The position numbers and the translations under genes are program-made. The notes beneath the pieces are model-generated. The model worked only from the letters and a program-made list of their open reading frames with translations. It was not told where the DNA came from and did not search any database. From Paguma larvata (taxonomy: Eukaryota > Chordata > Mammalia > Carnivora > Viverridae), in contig CM057839.1 in assembly GCA_030068075.1 (NCBI GenBank), positions 48,698,960-48,762,959 of the forward strand: a stretch of 64,000 nt of DNA, given 5' to 3'. Of this stretch, positions 1 through 13,655 are shown piece by piece (position 1 is the first letter of the stretch; every line of letters starts with the position of its first letter).

Positions 1-3000
1 AAAACTATCACCACAATATTTATATCAGTAAACTTAAAGATTTAAATTTTGATGTTATGTGGACCATTTTGTTCAGTACTTAGAACACTGTTAAGTTTGA
101 CAAGATTTAGATATCTTACTGGATTTGTGGGAAGTCTAAAGCAAAGCTTTCAAAACATTTTGCTTTTATTTCATTAAGTCCCTATTTGGTTTTGAAATTA
201 AAACATACTATAAAGGTAAATGTTCCATCTCTTTTTTAATTATTAAGTGAATGTAGGTACTGCATTAAATGGTTTCCAATTCCAATAAATTAACTAACAT
301 TTAGGGAAAAATGAATTAAGAGTGAAATTACTTGATTTTATGTAGAGTAAAAAAATTTTTTGTGTGTGAAGTCCTGATGACTGATGTATTTATTACTAGA
401 GACAAATTTTCCTAGATATTGCCATAAAGTAGTGAACCGTGCCTTGAACACAAAGTAAAACAAAATAGAGTGCTTTGTTTCAAAGGAGTGTAGTATATTT
501 GTTCACTTATTATAAAACTTTTCTATGGATATAGGAAGTCGTCCATTCAGTTTTACTATTTGATTTATTTTCATTTTATCTATTTTATATAATTTATTGT
601 CAAGTTATCTCACATAAAATATTTTCATTTTATCTGAAAAGTCAGTAGTCTTTATGGAAATATTTTATAAAAGTTAGAAATGGGAATCCATATATTATAT
701 TGAAAATATAGGTGTTGGTTCATAATTAACATGTTAATGTAGACTCAAATATATAAAAGGTATAATTTTTCCAATGATGTCACTATTAAAGATGTTGCAC
801 AAAACTCTGTCTCTGTAATTTCCTTGTCTTATGTGTCTATTTATCTGATCATTCTCTTTTGAAAATGAAAACAAAGAACAAACCCTGAATATATAGGTAG
901 AATTTTATGATCTTTTATGTTCCTTCTCACAGATGACTTATTTTGAGTTTGGCGATAAGAAATAAACTGTTAATTTCCTCTTGGCTATCATGGTATGCTT
1001 TATTAGAGCCATATTTTAATTATTTACCCTGTTAGAGGACGTGATACAACATAGGCTGTATGTTTTGACAATTTTGTTCTTAGAAGAAAATAGTAATAAA
1101 CTATCTCCTCATAACACACCTTAGCTCTTAAATCTTGGCTATAGATCTGGGTCATGGAATTAAAAGTCATAGGTTAGTACAATTTCACCAATGTGCTTTG
1201 ACTTTTTTTCACTTAAAATTTTTTCGTGAGATTTAAGGATATAATCTAACAAGAAGTCAGAAGTCTGAAGACCTCTACAGTATATAAATAGTGCTGGATT
1301 TCCAGTACAAATAATTCTTCCACAGAGAATTCTAGATCCTGGTGCCTTTCTTTCTTCTCCAGCTATACTCTTTTCCTGCATGATCTCATCTAGTCTCTTA
1401 AACTCATTAACTTTAGGGTCATTATACACACAGGCACACACACACACAAACTTTTCTCAACTTCAGGGGCTAGCTTTCTATGTCCCACTCTGTACCAGAC
1501 CTATTTATTTGAATGTTGTAGTGGCTTTCTGTTTTATTTTCTTCCTGCCGAGAATTCCTTCCCTCCTACTTCTAATAAAAGTATTCTTTTACTTTTGGAA
1601 ACTTCTTAAGTGAGGCACCACAGTAAACATAATGACTTACATTTGCCACCACAAAGAAGAGGTTATCTTACTTAGCAAGGCTAGCACAGTTAATCATAGT
1701 TTCTTCTCTTCCGTGGGTTTTCCTTAATATCAGTACTGTCATAGCTTTCGTTAAAATCAATCAGATATATCTTACCATTATGCCAGAATTTCACCAAACA
1801 GTGGTTACAAACAGTGGTTGTGTTAGACTAAAATGATTACAGAATAAGTCAGTAATATTTTCTCTGTATGCTCAACAAAATCAATCCTTGCATGGATGCT
1901 AAATGCTGTCATGGATTGCAGTAAAAATCAAGGACCAAACAATCTATCGTAGATTCCAAGTCTCCAGAGGGCATATACATATGCTTTGTTTCATACTGCA
2001 CAACTGTAGTGCCAGTGTTCCCATTACGTTTTATCTTTAAGTAATGCCCATCTTTCCCCCCATCATCCAAATCCTGGTAAGTTAAACAGCTTTCTAATCT
2101 CAACTTACTGCACTGTTTGATGTATCTGTTTGTGTGTGTATCTGTGGGACTTTGGCAGTAAGAAAGCACCTGTACAAATTACACTTTTTCATTTAGAAAT
2201 TCCCATAGACTTTTTGAGGGAACGCATTCTCCTATGAGTTTATTCCTGATGTTTTCACAAGACCCTATACCACTGTACTTGAGCTGCTTTAGTTTCCTCC
2301 CAGAGGACCATACTTATTAGCCCCTCCTGGGTCAGTGCACATCTCTGTTCCATCTTTCTACTTGAGATGCTGTTTAACTATTTGTTGTTTATCTTTTATT
2401 TTAAATCATATCTTAAACCAAGGTGTCTGTCTAGGATGCTTGTCATTCTGTCTTTTCCTTCTGAAAGACTTTTCTAAATGTGCTTAATAAGCCAGTACGT
2501 CTTCTTTCTCTGAATGTCTCCATTCATTGAAGGCAAATGTAGTTTTTATGGGACAGCTAGACCTGTGACAATTGTCTCCAATTGGCTTTTAGAGCATTTT
2601 GACCGATGTTGGTTTATTCAAAAAATATGCTGTTGTCGTGAGTGCTCACTGAGTATATTTTGAGTATAAATTTTAGAACACAAAAGTGCCATTTAAAATG
2701 TGAAGTTCCCTTAGAGCCACTCTGTACTAGCCTGCCTACATTGTTTAGGTAGGTACAGATTGATGGTTCCTCCTGGTTTATCTAGTTACACAGCTGGCTT
2801 TAGCTACATGTTCAGCTGGATATAAGAAACCCCTCAGTAAATTTGTGCCACAGTGCCTGTTCGCCTGAAACTGAGATATGTCTCATTGATCTAGGTGGTT
2901 CATAATCCAAAGACAAAGAGAATCTTGTGGAGCTAATAAAGGACTCTGTTGGGCAGTGATTGGCAATTTGTTGATCTATCTGATTGCTTGCTCTCTTTTT
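1..3000. other. AT-rich gene-free DNA, nothing assigned
   Basis: I see no gene here. The open frames around 1160-1613 and 1909-2169 are short, overlap on opposite strands and resemble no family I know. A short CA run lies near 1428-1448. The rest is AT-rich unique-looking sequence, probably with unrecognised old repeats. Confidence 0.6.
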
Positions 3001-3009
3001 CCTCTGCTG

Positions 3010-3380
3010 TGTTAGGCTCTGCTTGATCTACCTTCCACCTACCACCCTGTCTTATCTCAAACTATTCTCTCTTTTCATGGTGAATTCCATCTAATTGGAC
3101 CACATTTTTTGCACCTTAGCTCTTAATATTACCTCTTTCTGGAACTCTCTTCACAAGATATGCCCAATTGTCACATGTGTAGAAAAACACAATTCTATTG
3201 TCTCCATCACTTTTTATTTAATCAAGTTGTGTTTACTTCTCATCACAAATTATTTTGTTTTTCTATGTTATTATTTATGATTTTTTTCCAATCTAATGCC
3301 AGTCCCATGAGGTTAAGCTTATATGGGTTGTCCACTGTTTTATCTTCTTCATTCTTTGTTAATATCTAAGTGCCTAGCCT
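3010..3380 (+). mobile_element. LINE-2-like 3' end fragment
   Basis: The stretch reads like the decayed 3' end of a LINE-2. It has a pyrimidine-rich section with words such as CTTCACAAGATATGCCC, then near 3296-3375 a CCATGAGG...CTGTTTTATC...AGTGCCTAGCC segment typical of L2 tails. Two overlapping open frames (3095-3280 and 3160-3369) lie inside it and are not genes. The assignment is from motif memory only; divergence is high. Confidence 0.4.
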
Positions 3381-3699
3381 TATAGTAATATCAAATTACA
3401 GATAGGTAGATAGACCATCTTGTATATAAAGATAGGTCAAAATTAGAAGAGAAAACGATGCATAATTCAAATAGTCATCATGAAAAGGACATTCAGAGTC
3501 CCTCTTCCAAGTACACTGATTTTTGGCAGACTTTGGTTCTTTGTAGTTGTAGAACTAAAGTTCTGATTTTCATGCTGTCTGCTGGTCAGGTACTGATCTT
3601 ATTCCTAGAGCTTCCCTAGGCTTCTTTCCATTTGCTCTCTTCCTAGGCAGTTAGTTCACAACATGATTGTTTGCTTTCTTCAAGACCATTAAGAGAATG

Positions 3700-4020
3700 G
3701 CATTCTCTCTTTTTCTCTCTTTCTCTAATTCTGATTTCTGTCTCTGACTTTTAAATCTTCTTTTAAAGTGTTCTCACCTGATTATCTGACTAAGTCAAGT
3801 ACATCTAGGAGAGTCTTCTTAGATTACCTTAAGATGGGCTGATTAAGGATTTTAACCACATTTGAAAAACCCTTTCATTTTTGTCAGGTAACATAACCTG
3901 ATCATGGGAGTAATAAGCCATTTTATTCTCAAATGCATAGGATTAAAAAGGGTTGTGTACATCAGAGGACAAGAATCATGAAGTCTTCTTGGAATGATGC
4001 CTACCACAACTATTATGTCA
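3700..4020 (+). mobile_element. Ancient interspersed repeat, class uncertain
   Basis: A segment running from a pyrimidine-rich block (3706-3730) through AACCCTTTCATTTTTGTCAG-like and GTAACATAACCTGATCATGG-like words, ending near ATGCCTACCAC, resembles the end of a common old LTR- or L1-associated repeat. I recognise the word order but cannot name the family. Confidence 0.3.
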
Positions 4021-4740
4021 ATATTGTGGTCCTGAAGATGTTTACTTTTTTCTCCTTTCTCCTTGTATGCTTCCTTTGTGTTTACTAAATCTTAGACTTC
4101 TTTTGGACAAGGATGGATGCAGGAGAAGTTTCATTAGTAACCAATGTTGAATGTAAAACTAAAAAGTAACTAAAGTTTAGTAAGTGTGTTATGGAAAATG
4201 AATATAAAGATAGTAATTAAAACAGAAAATCCTACTAAAATATTTCAGTGTTTCTGAAACATAATAATGACTTTTAGTCTTATGTATTATTGAAGAATTC
4301 AGTCTGGACTAGCAAGTACAGAATCTATAAGATTATTCTTATACCATTTATTGTCCCACTGAAACTAAAGGTAGAGAGAGAGACAACGGGACAGTTTCCA
4401 ATCTTCCTATTCTTCTACTTCTATTTCTGGGACAACCCATTTCTACTTCTGAACATTCTTCCTTCAGAAATGCTGTGTCATATGCCAAAGACAATAATAA
4501 CGATCTTGGGTCTCAACCCTTCTGGGTCCCTCAGCTACTTTGTAAGTAGTGTGGAGAATAGGGGAAAGTAGGGGAGTTGGAGAAGAATGCTCAGAGCAGT
4601 TGGGGTCTCTTAAGTTTTCCGCACAGAAAGAATATAATTCTAACTGGGGCTTTTTAAAAAAGCTGCCCTGCCTCCTCCTGTGTGTCACAGAAAGGCCAAT
4701 TTTGTATTGGCATTTGTCATTACATGTTACATCAGAAGTT
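4021..4740. other. Gene-free AT-rich DNA
   Basis: No repeat or gene recognised. Open frames on both strands (4290-4571 plus; 4464-4688 minus; 4549-4770 plus) overlap one another and have no family resemblance. Confidence 0.5.
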
Positions 4741-4754
4741 AGAACTTATTCTAT

Positions 4755-4966
4755 ATTTATATATATATAATAATAGTATTTATATATTTATATTGTATAT
4801 AGTGTATTGTATTATCTTTTATTATTGTATTACATATAACAAATATGTTTATAATAAATACCTAAATTATGTAGTATTTATATTGCATATTTTGTATTGT
4901 ATTATATAGTGTATATATGTGTATATAGTATTATATATTGTGTATATGTATTATATATTGTGTATA

Positions 4967-5036
<70 letters not shown>
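4755..5036. repeat. TA-rich tract with (CA)n and (TA)n microsatellites
   Basis: From about 4755 the sequence is a degenerate TATA/TATT-rich tract. It becomes a pure (CA)n run at about 4969-4997 and then a pure (TA)n run to 5036. Compound CA/TA microsatellites are typically length-polymorphic. Confidence 0.9.
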
Positions 5037-5038
<2 letters not shown>

Positions 5039-6265
5039 TTGAACTCAGTGCAAGATTCTAGTTGAAACTGACTGTTATTTTCTAATTACAATTTAGATAC
5101 TATTCAGATTGAAGAATTTATGTGCTAATATGTAATATTTTTTGGATTTTTATTGAATTCAACCAATTTATGTTTTTAAATACTAGGTTTTCCATCTTTT
5201 TATTATACCCTCTATTCATTCCTACATATTGGTTCATTCTCTATGTCTTCAACCATCCACTTTTGTTCTTTTTCCTTCCTTTTTTTTTGATTCATTTTTC
5301 TTATTAGAGTGTTTCCTTGAACTTGTTGCCTTTTATTACCAATATCCTATCTGTTTTATGAATATACCTTTTTCCCTCTGGTTTTGAATTTTAGTGGAGA
5401 GGCTATATATTAGGAAATGTCTCCCCTAAGACAAGGATATACTTTGATTGAGAAGAAGGCATTTTCTTTTTTCAGCATTTTTACGAGATTCACTCACATT
5501 TCTATTGATCCAAGTCAAAGGTGAACCTTACACATATATCAGAAAACTTCACGACTCAGATCTTATTATTGGAATCAGCATTTATTAATTGAATTTGTAC
5601 TTTGTGCCTAGCACCAAAATTTTAAGCCAAAGATACTTGAAAACAACAACAACAGCAGCAGCAACAACAAAGAATGAGGGAGTTTCTCTCCTTTTATGAA
5701 ATTTCTTGTTTTACTTGAGAGAATTTAGGAAAGCTAGTTATATACCAAAATAATTTGAGATTCATTTAAATGTTTAACTCGGTGGTTATTGTGGAGATTA
5801 TAGGTCACAAAAGATGTTTATAAAAGGAGAAAATAGCTGCGTGTCACAAAATGGAAATACCACAAACAGAATCAAGTAAATAAATGTTCCAATGCAACTG
5901 AAACAATGTGAAAAGAAAGAGATCAAACAGAAAATGTAGAGATGTTGCTTACTTGAAGCATGGGAATAGGCTGAAAATAAACATTTGGGGACTTTTTCAG
6001 AAATTTGGTTTTGTAAAAGCTGTTTGATTTATTCCAAATCTTTACATCATTTCCCTTGACTCAATTTATTCTCAAAAAGAATCCAGATACTAAAGAATAA
6101 AGGAAGACAAAGAAATCAGAAATCCTTGTCTGTGCCAAAGAGACAGGTGGACATTTTGTAAGTACCTGGGGGATCTATTAATATCAAAAAGGACACCAGA
6201 TGTAATATGGTATTCCTCCTGAGAGTGATACAAGTAAAAACTGGCCAAAACCTTTAATAAAAATA
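5037..6265. other. Gene-free DNA with a short (AAC/AGC)n run
   Basis: No gene recognised. A small AAC/AGC trinucleotide run sits at about 5643-5670. The words around 5575-5640 (CATTTATTAATTGAATTTGTACTTTGTGCC) resemble the start of an ancient mammalian interspersed repeat but are too decayed to call. Confidence 0.5.
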
Positions 6266-6270
6266 TGGAG

Positions 6271-6560
6271 ACTCACACACAGACACACACACACAGACAC
6301 ACACACACACACACACCACCTACATCCTTATCACTATCTACACACCACACAAACACATAACACACACACATCTTTATCACTCCACACACCTCACACACAC
6401 ACACACACATAACACACACATACATCCTTATACTATCTACGCACCCCACAAACACATAACACACACACATCTTTATCACTACACACATACACACACACAC
6501 AGAGTTATTACCATCTACACATCACACAGACACAGACACACATACACTAAAATCTACACT
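6271..6560. repeat. CA-rich minisatellite with ~100-bp period
   Basis: CA runs alternate with the words CATCCTTATCACTATCTAC, CACACCACACAAACACATAA and CATCTTTATCACT. The word TACATCCTTAT recurs at 6321 and 6421, exactly 100 bases apart, so about two copies of a ~100-bp higher-order unit are embedded in a (CA)n field. The cysteine/valine-rich open frame read on the minus strand (6273-6500) is a by-product of this repeat. Confidence 0.85.
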
Positions 6561-6599
6561 AGACACCACCCATCACACACATGCCCCTTCATCCCAAAG

Positions 6600-9500
6600 A
6601 GAAAAAAATAACTACATTCAAAATATGCATTTCCTCCCAGTTGTAGATTAAAAGTCAGTAGTTTTGGTAAGTCAAATAGATAATTTAGTCAAAGTGCATT
6701 TGTTGTTTTCATAGGAATTGTATTTTTTTTCTATTTATGTTAAAGAGATCTAAAATGTTAACCACTTATTTCGTTATTGTGATTTTTTAAAGTGGATCTG
6801 TAACTGAAGGGTCTGTTTGTCTGGATGAATAGAAAGAGGACACCTTAAAATGAATGGCACAGGGAGATATTCTATCAGAAGAAGAAATCTTATATTAAAT
6901 AGATAGATATTATATACCATGCTATCATGGTTGAAGGATTTAAAAAGCTGTGAGGTCAGGAGGGAATTTACAAGCTCTAACTCTGACATAGCAAATGATT
7001 TCTTCAGTGTGTCTTAAAGGCCAGAGGAGTTAATGGAAATCCTAGGAAGATGTTTAGGCACGAAAAGAAGTTCAGGTCAAGACTTCCTAGGTGCCAAGCA
7101 AAGGGTGACTCTTCGTCTCTTTAACAGTGGTTCCTAGTTATAACAGTCTCACCAGTAGACTGAGGACTCACCCAGGCAGCTTAGGTTAACCGACTGCGAC
7201 TGAGGATCTAATGTCAACAAACAGGATCTAAATTCCCAGACTTTCACAAACTAATCTGAGCATAAGAATCATCTTAGACATGTCAAGGCCTAAGAGTCTC
7301 TGATTCATTTGATCTGGGCCAATCCTAGAAATCTTTATTTATCGCAAGTTCCTAAGGTAATTCTTCACACCAGATAAGTCTGATCACACTCAAAATAGCT
7401 GTTACAATGTGAGTAGGATTATGAAATTAGTACCTTCACCTAAAATTCCAGCCCTGGTTCTTCCCTCCTTGCTTATTTCTGCCTTACTCCACACTTCACT
7501 CATTTTTTCACTCCTTTCAATCTTGGGATGACTGTTGATCTGACAGATTGTCAACGGCCTCTCAGACTCACAAAGTTATTATCAATCTACCTTAAAGAAA
7601 ATCGACTAAAATTTGATACTGCTGCCTTATGAATCCAATAAACTCTCACCAGATTGTTATAAAGATGTAAGGCGAAAGTGATGTAGTCAAGACTATTGGA
7701 GATTTGAAGGTGTGAGGACATTTCTGTCCAGCCTCTGCATTCCTGTCTGATATTTAGCAAATCCCTTACCTTATATATATAGAACCTGGCTTCTTATATA
7801 GATGAAGAGAGCTACTTTCTAGCCAATTTATAACGAGGGCCCAGGCACATGAATCTCTCCAGTAAGATCCACCATTGCAGTTCAGGTGGTAGGAGGCACA
7901 GAGGTGTCAGCTACATTCAACTTCCAGAAGCATCAGGGATAGTGGCCCTGGAAACAGCATCTATGTGATCTATGCACTGATAATCATTTCCCAGACTCTG
8001 AGGTAGATCTCACTGTGTACTAATGGAAAGAAATGTACTGCTCAAGCTTCAGGAGCAAGACACAGATTAGTACTTTGCTCTCAACTTAATCATACTTTTC
8101 TGAGACATGGAAACTTTGCCTTTTGCCTTCTGACAAGTCCCCAAATTGGTTGCCCAAATGTCAGTTAGGCCTCAATTCATTGTATGCACCACGTCATAAA
8201 GGTAAGTAATTACTTAGTTTAAAAAGAAACTCTCATATATCCAAATAACAAACTGATAAAACAATCGATGATGAAAGAGGATTAACTACTGATGTTACTA
8301 CTGCTAATAACATTTTTTTAAATTTTAAGTGTTATTTATGTATGTTCATCATGTTGATTGTAGTATTCAGGTTCATTTAAACATTGTCAAGATCATTGGT
8401 TATGTGTTTTTCTTTAAAAAAAAATTGGGTAATGGTAAGTTCCTGGGTGCTTTAAAGAATATACTGTTATTTTTTAATTCTTATTCCCCACATGATATCA
8501 GTTTAAATTAAACAGACATCCAACTTGGTAAAGCCTAAAAATGTATTCAGAAGAAATATTCAGTAACAAAAATTGATTATGCCAATCCTAATTCTAAAAT
8601 TACAAATGTAGTAGTTCTGGAAGAAAAAAAAAAAACAACAACTTCTGACATTTACTATTGGTTTGAAGGGTAAAAACTAAAAGCAAGCATCATTGATATA
8701 TTCATAGACTTCCATGCTCTGCTTACCCAGCAGGCACTGTTTTCCTGGGTAATAGAGATAATTTACTAGATTATTTAAATGATTAACGAGTTAGTCAAGA
8801 TGTGTAATATTTTCTTTTGTCTCCAAGTCCATGTATGAGTGTACCGTATTAAATGCTCCCATCTCAGTTGGCTGAGGGAAATTCTTGATCATTTGTCATG
8901 AGAAAATGATTTACACATTTATGAATATATATCATTTGTAAAGTGCCATCAGGGGAACATGATGCATCAAATCTGAAATAATTTATATATTTAGATAAGA
9001 GAAAGTAAATTTATATGCTATAATCTTTATTTTGTATAACTTGGAGCTATCTAGGAAAATTTTTCCATGCTTATTGATTTGTAATGTTTTCATTAAAGAT
9101 TAAAGAAAACTTCTCAGTGAAATGAGAGAGGAAACACTGGGTGTTATCAATGTCAAACAATCATGGCGACAGAATAGAATCCAGGGAAGAAGGCAAAGTG
9201 GTGACCAAGTCTTATTTGTGGAGCTCAGCAGAACAGACAGCATTCTGGGACTAAGGATGAGAACGTTTTCCTACTCTGAGAACTTTAGAACCATTTGAGG
9301 AAACTACCATCGGAGACTTAAACTATTATAAATTAATATCTTATTTTTATTTAATTAATCTTGAATAAGGAAATAAAGAGATTTCACTAAAAATTCCTTC
9401 TTATTAATATCTGTCTCGTGGAGTTTTAAAGATTTTATTCACTGCCCTTGGTTAAGTTAAGGTCTGCCAAGGAAAAAAGTAGTCTGGGGATTTCCTGAAA

Positions 9501-10385
9501 GTAGAAAAATTAAGAAGAGGAGACAGATATTTTAAATTTTTGGAAGAAAGAAAGGAAGGTGCTTTATAAGAGAATATTTGACTAGTTTGATCCTATGGTA
9601 TAACTGGAGAGGCCTCTATTATTGTGTTCTTTCCATGTACTCCTCTCACCCCATTAACACTTGTATTTCTTTCTCACTAGATATAAAATGTCTTCAGGTT
9701 ATGGTTCCAAAACCTTCTATGTTGTAGTTATAAATATCAGGTATGTTCGTGAATCCCCTGCCAAATTGTGCATGTGTGTTAGTATTAATATACTCTCTCT
9801 CCATCTCTAAATTATATATATAAATTTTTGTGTATGTAATTTTTCCTAGTAAGAGTGTCAATATTTTTCATTGAATTTCAAGTGTTGTCATAAACTAGAA
9901 CCAAATTTAAACTCAGTCCTGTGGAAATTGGAAGAATCTACATGTCACCTACCTATATAACTTAGAAATGATACTTGAAGTTGAAAGTTAAGCTAGCAGA
10001 ACAGTATAAAATGTACATAGTTGGAAATGCATAAAGTAATCTTAAAGAAATAGAAAATTTCCTAAGCTGGAATAGTTCCTAATGAAAATTTTACAAATGT
10101 AGGAAAAGCATAGGTCTTTTAAAAGGTATATTGGTATGCTCAGTACTTGCCTGCCCAAGACCTTGGACTGAAGAACTCTATCTGCTAGATACTAATGTAG
10201 AAATAAATAGATGTGAGCAGAAGCCATATACTGGACCGTGCAATTAAACACTTTACTCATGAAACAAATTTATTTTGCCAAAAAAACAAAAAACAAACAA
10301 ACAAACAAACAAAAAAAACCTTTGCCACTAAAAAATTTCACAAATGGTCAATCTTATGTAGTAATAAGTTTTTGTTTTTTTGTGT
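6600..10385. other. Gene-free AT-rich DNA, nothing assigned
   Basis: No gene, RNA gene or clear repeat recognised. The short frame at 8329-8511 has no family resemblance. A ~500-bp less AT-rich stretch around 7440-8060 could be an old LTR but lacks landmarks I can name. Confidence 0.5.
10280..10318. repeat. (AAAC)n microsatellite
   Basis: AAAC tetranucleotides repeat between two A-runs. Confidence 0.85.
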
Positions 10386-10388
10386 TTT

Positions 10389-10594
10389 TTTTTAATGTTT
10401 ATTTATATTTGAGAGAGAGAGACAGAGCACGACAGGGGAGAGGCAGAGAGAAAGGGAGACACAAAATGCGAAGCAGGCTCCAGGCTTCAAACTGTCAGCA
10501 CAGAGCCTGATGCGGGGCTCAAACTCAGGAACTGTGAGATCATGACCTGAGCTGAAGTTGGAAGCTTAACCAACTGAACCACCCAGATACCCCA
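10389..10594 (-). mobile_element. Carnivoran tRNA-derived SINE (SINEC)
   Basis: Read on the minus strand this is a full-length CAN-SINE. In plus-strand order it shows the tail complement (TTTAATGTTTATTTAT), GAGAGAGAGACAGAGCACG, the AGGCTTCAAACTGTCAGCAC core and the complement of the tRNA-like head (ACCCAGATACCCC). It is several percent diverged from the freshest copies in the window. The 90-residue plus frame over it is not a gene. Confidence 0.93.
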
Positions 10595-10635
10595 TAGTAA
10601 TCAGTCTTCTAAACAATATTACTTTCTTTTTCTTT

Positions 10636-10845
10636 AAAGTTTTTAACATTTATTTATTTTTTAAAGAGAGACAGAGTACGAGTGGGAAAGGGGTAGAGAG
10701 AGAGGGAGACAACAGAAATTGAAGCAGTTCCCAGGCTTAGAGCTGTCAGCACAGAGTCCAAAGCGGGGCTTGAATTCATGAAACCTGAGATCATGACCTG
10801 AGACAAAGTCGGATGCTTAAATGACTGAGCCACCCAGGTGTGCCT
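10636..10845 (-). mobile_element. SINEC, antisense, tandem neighbour of the previous copy
   Basis: Full-length antisense SINE in the same order: T-rich tail complement, GAGAGACAGAGTACGAG, the GCTGTCAGCACAGAG core and the head complement GAGCCACCCAGGTG. Only about 40 bases separate it from the preceding copy. The minus-strand open frame 10654-11070 starts in flanking DNA and runs through this SINE, so it is not a gene. Confidence 0.92.
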
Positions 10846-11059
10846 AAACGATATTAATTTCTTAAACCTGTAGAAGTGGAGGTCCATTTCTTCTGAGAAT
10901 TCATAACGGTTAATCTCAACTTCAGGCAACCAATGATACCCAGCCCCTCTATACAAAGATCTGGCATTTGTGGAGTTCATTTCAACCTGCAAGACCCTCC
11001 CGATGAATAAGCTCTTTAAATTAGTTTCAGATGATTTAGCCAGAATCACATGTTCATGC

Positions 11060-11165
11060 CAATTATTCACTTACTCATTCAACAAATATTTTTTGAGCCT
11101 CTATCACTGTGAATAGGTGTTACAGAACTGGGTATACAGAATTGATTAAATACAATATGTATGTT
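11060..11165 (+). repeat. Ancient interspersed repeat fragment
   Basis: The words ATTCAACAAATATTTTTTGAGCC...TATACAGAATTGATTAAATA resemble the opening of a widespread old mammalian repeat, usually read as caaatatttattgagc...ggatacagtgatgaa. I recognise the motif order only and cannot name the family. Confidence 0.35.
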
Positions 11166-11169
11166 CCAT

Positions 11170-13430
11170 GGGCATGTCACTCAGAGACTTTCCTTATCTA
11201 ATTCTTAATGTCCAAGTTAAAAAAAAAGACAAAAGATATGATTATAGTTAAATAATGTGTTCTGATTATTTTTAATCTAAAAGGAACAAAGAAATAATTA
11301 TATTCATTTTGTTTATATTGAATGATATCCATCCAAGTACATTTCAATTAAATAAAGTGAAATAATATTTAAATGTTCATTTTTATGGATTTTTTAAGAT
11401 GCAAGAGCCATTTATCTTTGTTCACAATAAACTATTGGCAAACAACAGAAACCCTAAAACGTAATTTGGAAGGTATGCTATGCAATCCTTCTTTCCTACA
11501 AATAGCTCCTAAACTACTTGATTGAGAAATGAAAAAAAAAAATATATATATATGAGCAATAATTAGTCAAGGTGAGTCCAGATAATAAAAAAAGTGTAAT
11601 TATATATTTCAGTTGCTTAATACACCTTAAGCACTAGTTAGCTGGACAATTTTTATATTTGTAAAATTATTCTTTACAACCTTTGAATCTACAGTTCAAA
11701 GAGAGATGGTTGTTAAAAGAGTGAATAATAAAATTAATGTATTTCCCTTGATTATTCTCATTTTTGGTTATTAAGATCATTATTATTTTATTATTATTTT
11801 AAATAGCTTCTATAATTTACTCATTGATCTACTAGATACATAAAATATAAAATGACATTTCAGATCAGATTCCACTGAAAATTATTCTGGTTTAATATAA
11901 ATAGTTACAGAAGCACTTACGATTTACCTTGTTCTCTGTAGAAACATATCACCTTCTTTACCAATGTAAGACTTGCCACCATTAGCTTATATCAGATTCC
12001 GTTCTATCCTTTCTGTTGGACTTCTTGAGCAAATGATTTAAAATATTTGCATCTCATAATATTTAAAAAGTATTTTACATTTTATTTGCCATTTTTATTT
12101 TAGCAATGACTCAACATTAATTATGTGGTATACTATTTCTAAAGTACTATGTGATATACCTAAGCATTCCCATTGAGCTCATCCTGGAGAAGATAAGTTT
12201 TTTTATCACACAAATATCCAGTTAGCTTAGTTCAAGTCATTGAAAATCACTATTTTGAATATATAATTCTATGAACATTCTCGCTTTGTGTTTTCACTAA
12301 ACTCTTTTAAATTCTCTATTTCTCTCTAAAGGATTATTGACCAAAAGAAATTATCAGGCAAGAGTTTGTGTGTATTATGCATTCATTTTTCTTTCTGCAC
12401 AGTTCCTTGATTACCAGATAAATATTGGTTCCTGTCTTCTCTGAGCACCTTTCATCCTCCACAGTATAATTTTATGTTAAGGTTTAAAGACACCACAATT
12501 GAATAGCATAAATCTACTCATTATATCATTTAAGCTTTGACTTTCTATTGTAGCCTGTGGGAAAGAAGGCCTTTCCCCATCCTGCAGTCTAAATTTAAAA
12601 TCTAGAAATATGACCAGATGTTCTCATTAAGGATTAAATGAATACCATGCATGTATATCATTTCTTTCTTACACATAATATACCATGCAATTTTAGTTTT
12701 AATTAAATATGGATTTTGTTACTTAGCTCATTCTCCAGATAGCTACCCTAACTGTAATAATATCTTAGTATTCTCCAATGCCACTGAATTTTTACAGAGT
12801 CAATGTCTCACTGTGAAACTTTAGCTAGAAATACACGACTCTTATGATATCTTCACACTATTTGGAGCTCCTAAAATAAAGTATTCCCTGCAAAATGGAA
12901 CTCTTCAAGTATTAGCATACAGAAAAATTAATAAGATTTATAAAATACATATATTATGATTCAAAGGAGAATATTTATCCATTTCCTCAAGATATTTTTA
13001 ATTTATGTTCTAGTATGAACATAATGACATAAAACTTTCTCAGGCTTCAGTGTACCCCTGAAAGGTACAGAATGCAGTAAACCCAAGTTCATTGAGACAC
13101 CTCTGGTCACTTATTATTTTTTTAATAAAGTTATTATAGAGCGACAGTCATGTGCCTTGCATTGTGTGGAGACGTGGGTTATAAAATTGGAGGATGTGCG
13201 TATTGCCCTCTAGTGTGCAAATAGGCAAAACAAATAAGCAAAGGATATTATCATTATTAAAGTAGGTACATGTGAAAAGTAGTAACAAAGTTTCACAGAG
13301 AATATTAACTGAGCTGGTGTTGAAAACACACTTGCCTTTTGTCACATGGATGAGCCAATAGAAAGTAAAACAGATATTAACCCAGAGAAAAGAGGCAATC
13401 TAGCAGTCTGTGTTAATGAAAAGAAGCAGG
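11170..13430. other. AT-rich gene-free DNA
   Basis: No gene recognised. There is a short TA run at 11541-11554. The region 13100-13345 may be another decayed copy of the repeat seen at 11060. The minus frame at 13148-13345 is without family resemblance. Confidence 0.5.
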
Positions 13431-13439
13431 AACATTGGG

Positions 13440-13655
13440 ATCACATTTTCTAAGCTCAAATCCACCTCCACAAATTACTGATAACTTTAGAAAAGTTATG
13501 TTAACTCTCTATGCCTCAGTTTCTTCATTTGTTAAATAGAAACTACATTATAGACTTATTAAAAGGATATCATGATTCAGTCTATGCAAAGTGCTTAGGA
13601 TAGTGCTTGCTTAAGTGTTTGCTAAATAAAGTTAGAACACTTCAAGTTTTCTGAA
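13440..13655 (+). mobile_element. MIR SINE
   Basis: Typical MIR landmarks occur in order on the plus strand: AAAGTTATGTTAACTCTCTATGCCTCAGTTTCTTCATTTGTTAAATAGAAA, split here only by divergence, then a GCAAAGTGCTTAGGATAGTGCTTG block and a GTTTGCTAAATAAA end. MIR is an ancient tRNA-derived SINE shared by all mammals, so a high divergence is expected. Confidence 0.85.

Noticed and set aside
6273..6500. Cysteine/valine-rich open frame on the minus strand
   Set aside because: It is a translation of the CA-rich minisatellite; the repeating MCVC pattern comes from (TG)n.
6300..6560. CRISPR-like alternation of repeat and spacer
   Set aside because: Repeats are CA microsatellite words of uneven length with no unique spacers, in a mammalian genome.
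10654..11070. 138-codon minus-strand frame
   Set aside because: Its C-terminal part is antisense SINE sequence and the rest has no family resemblance.
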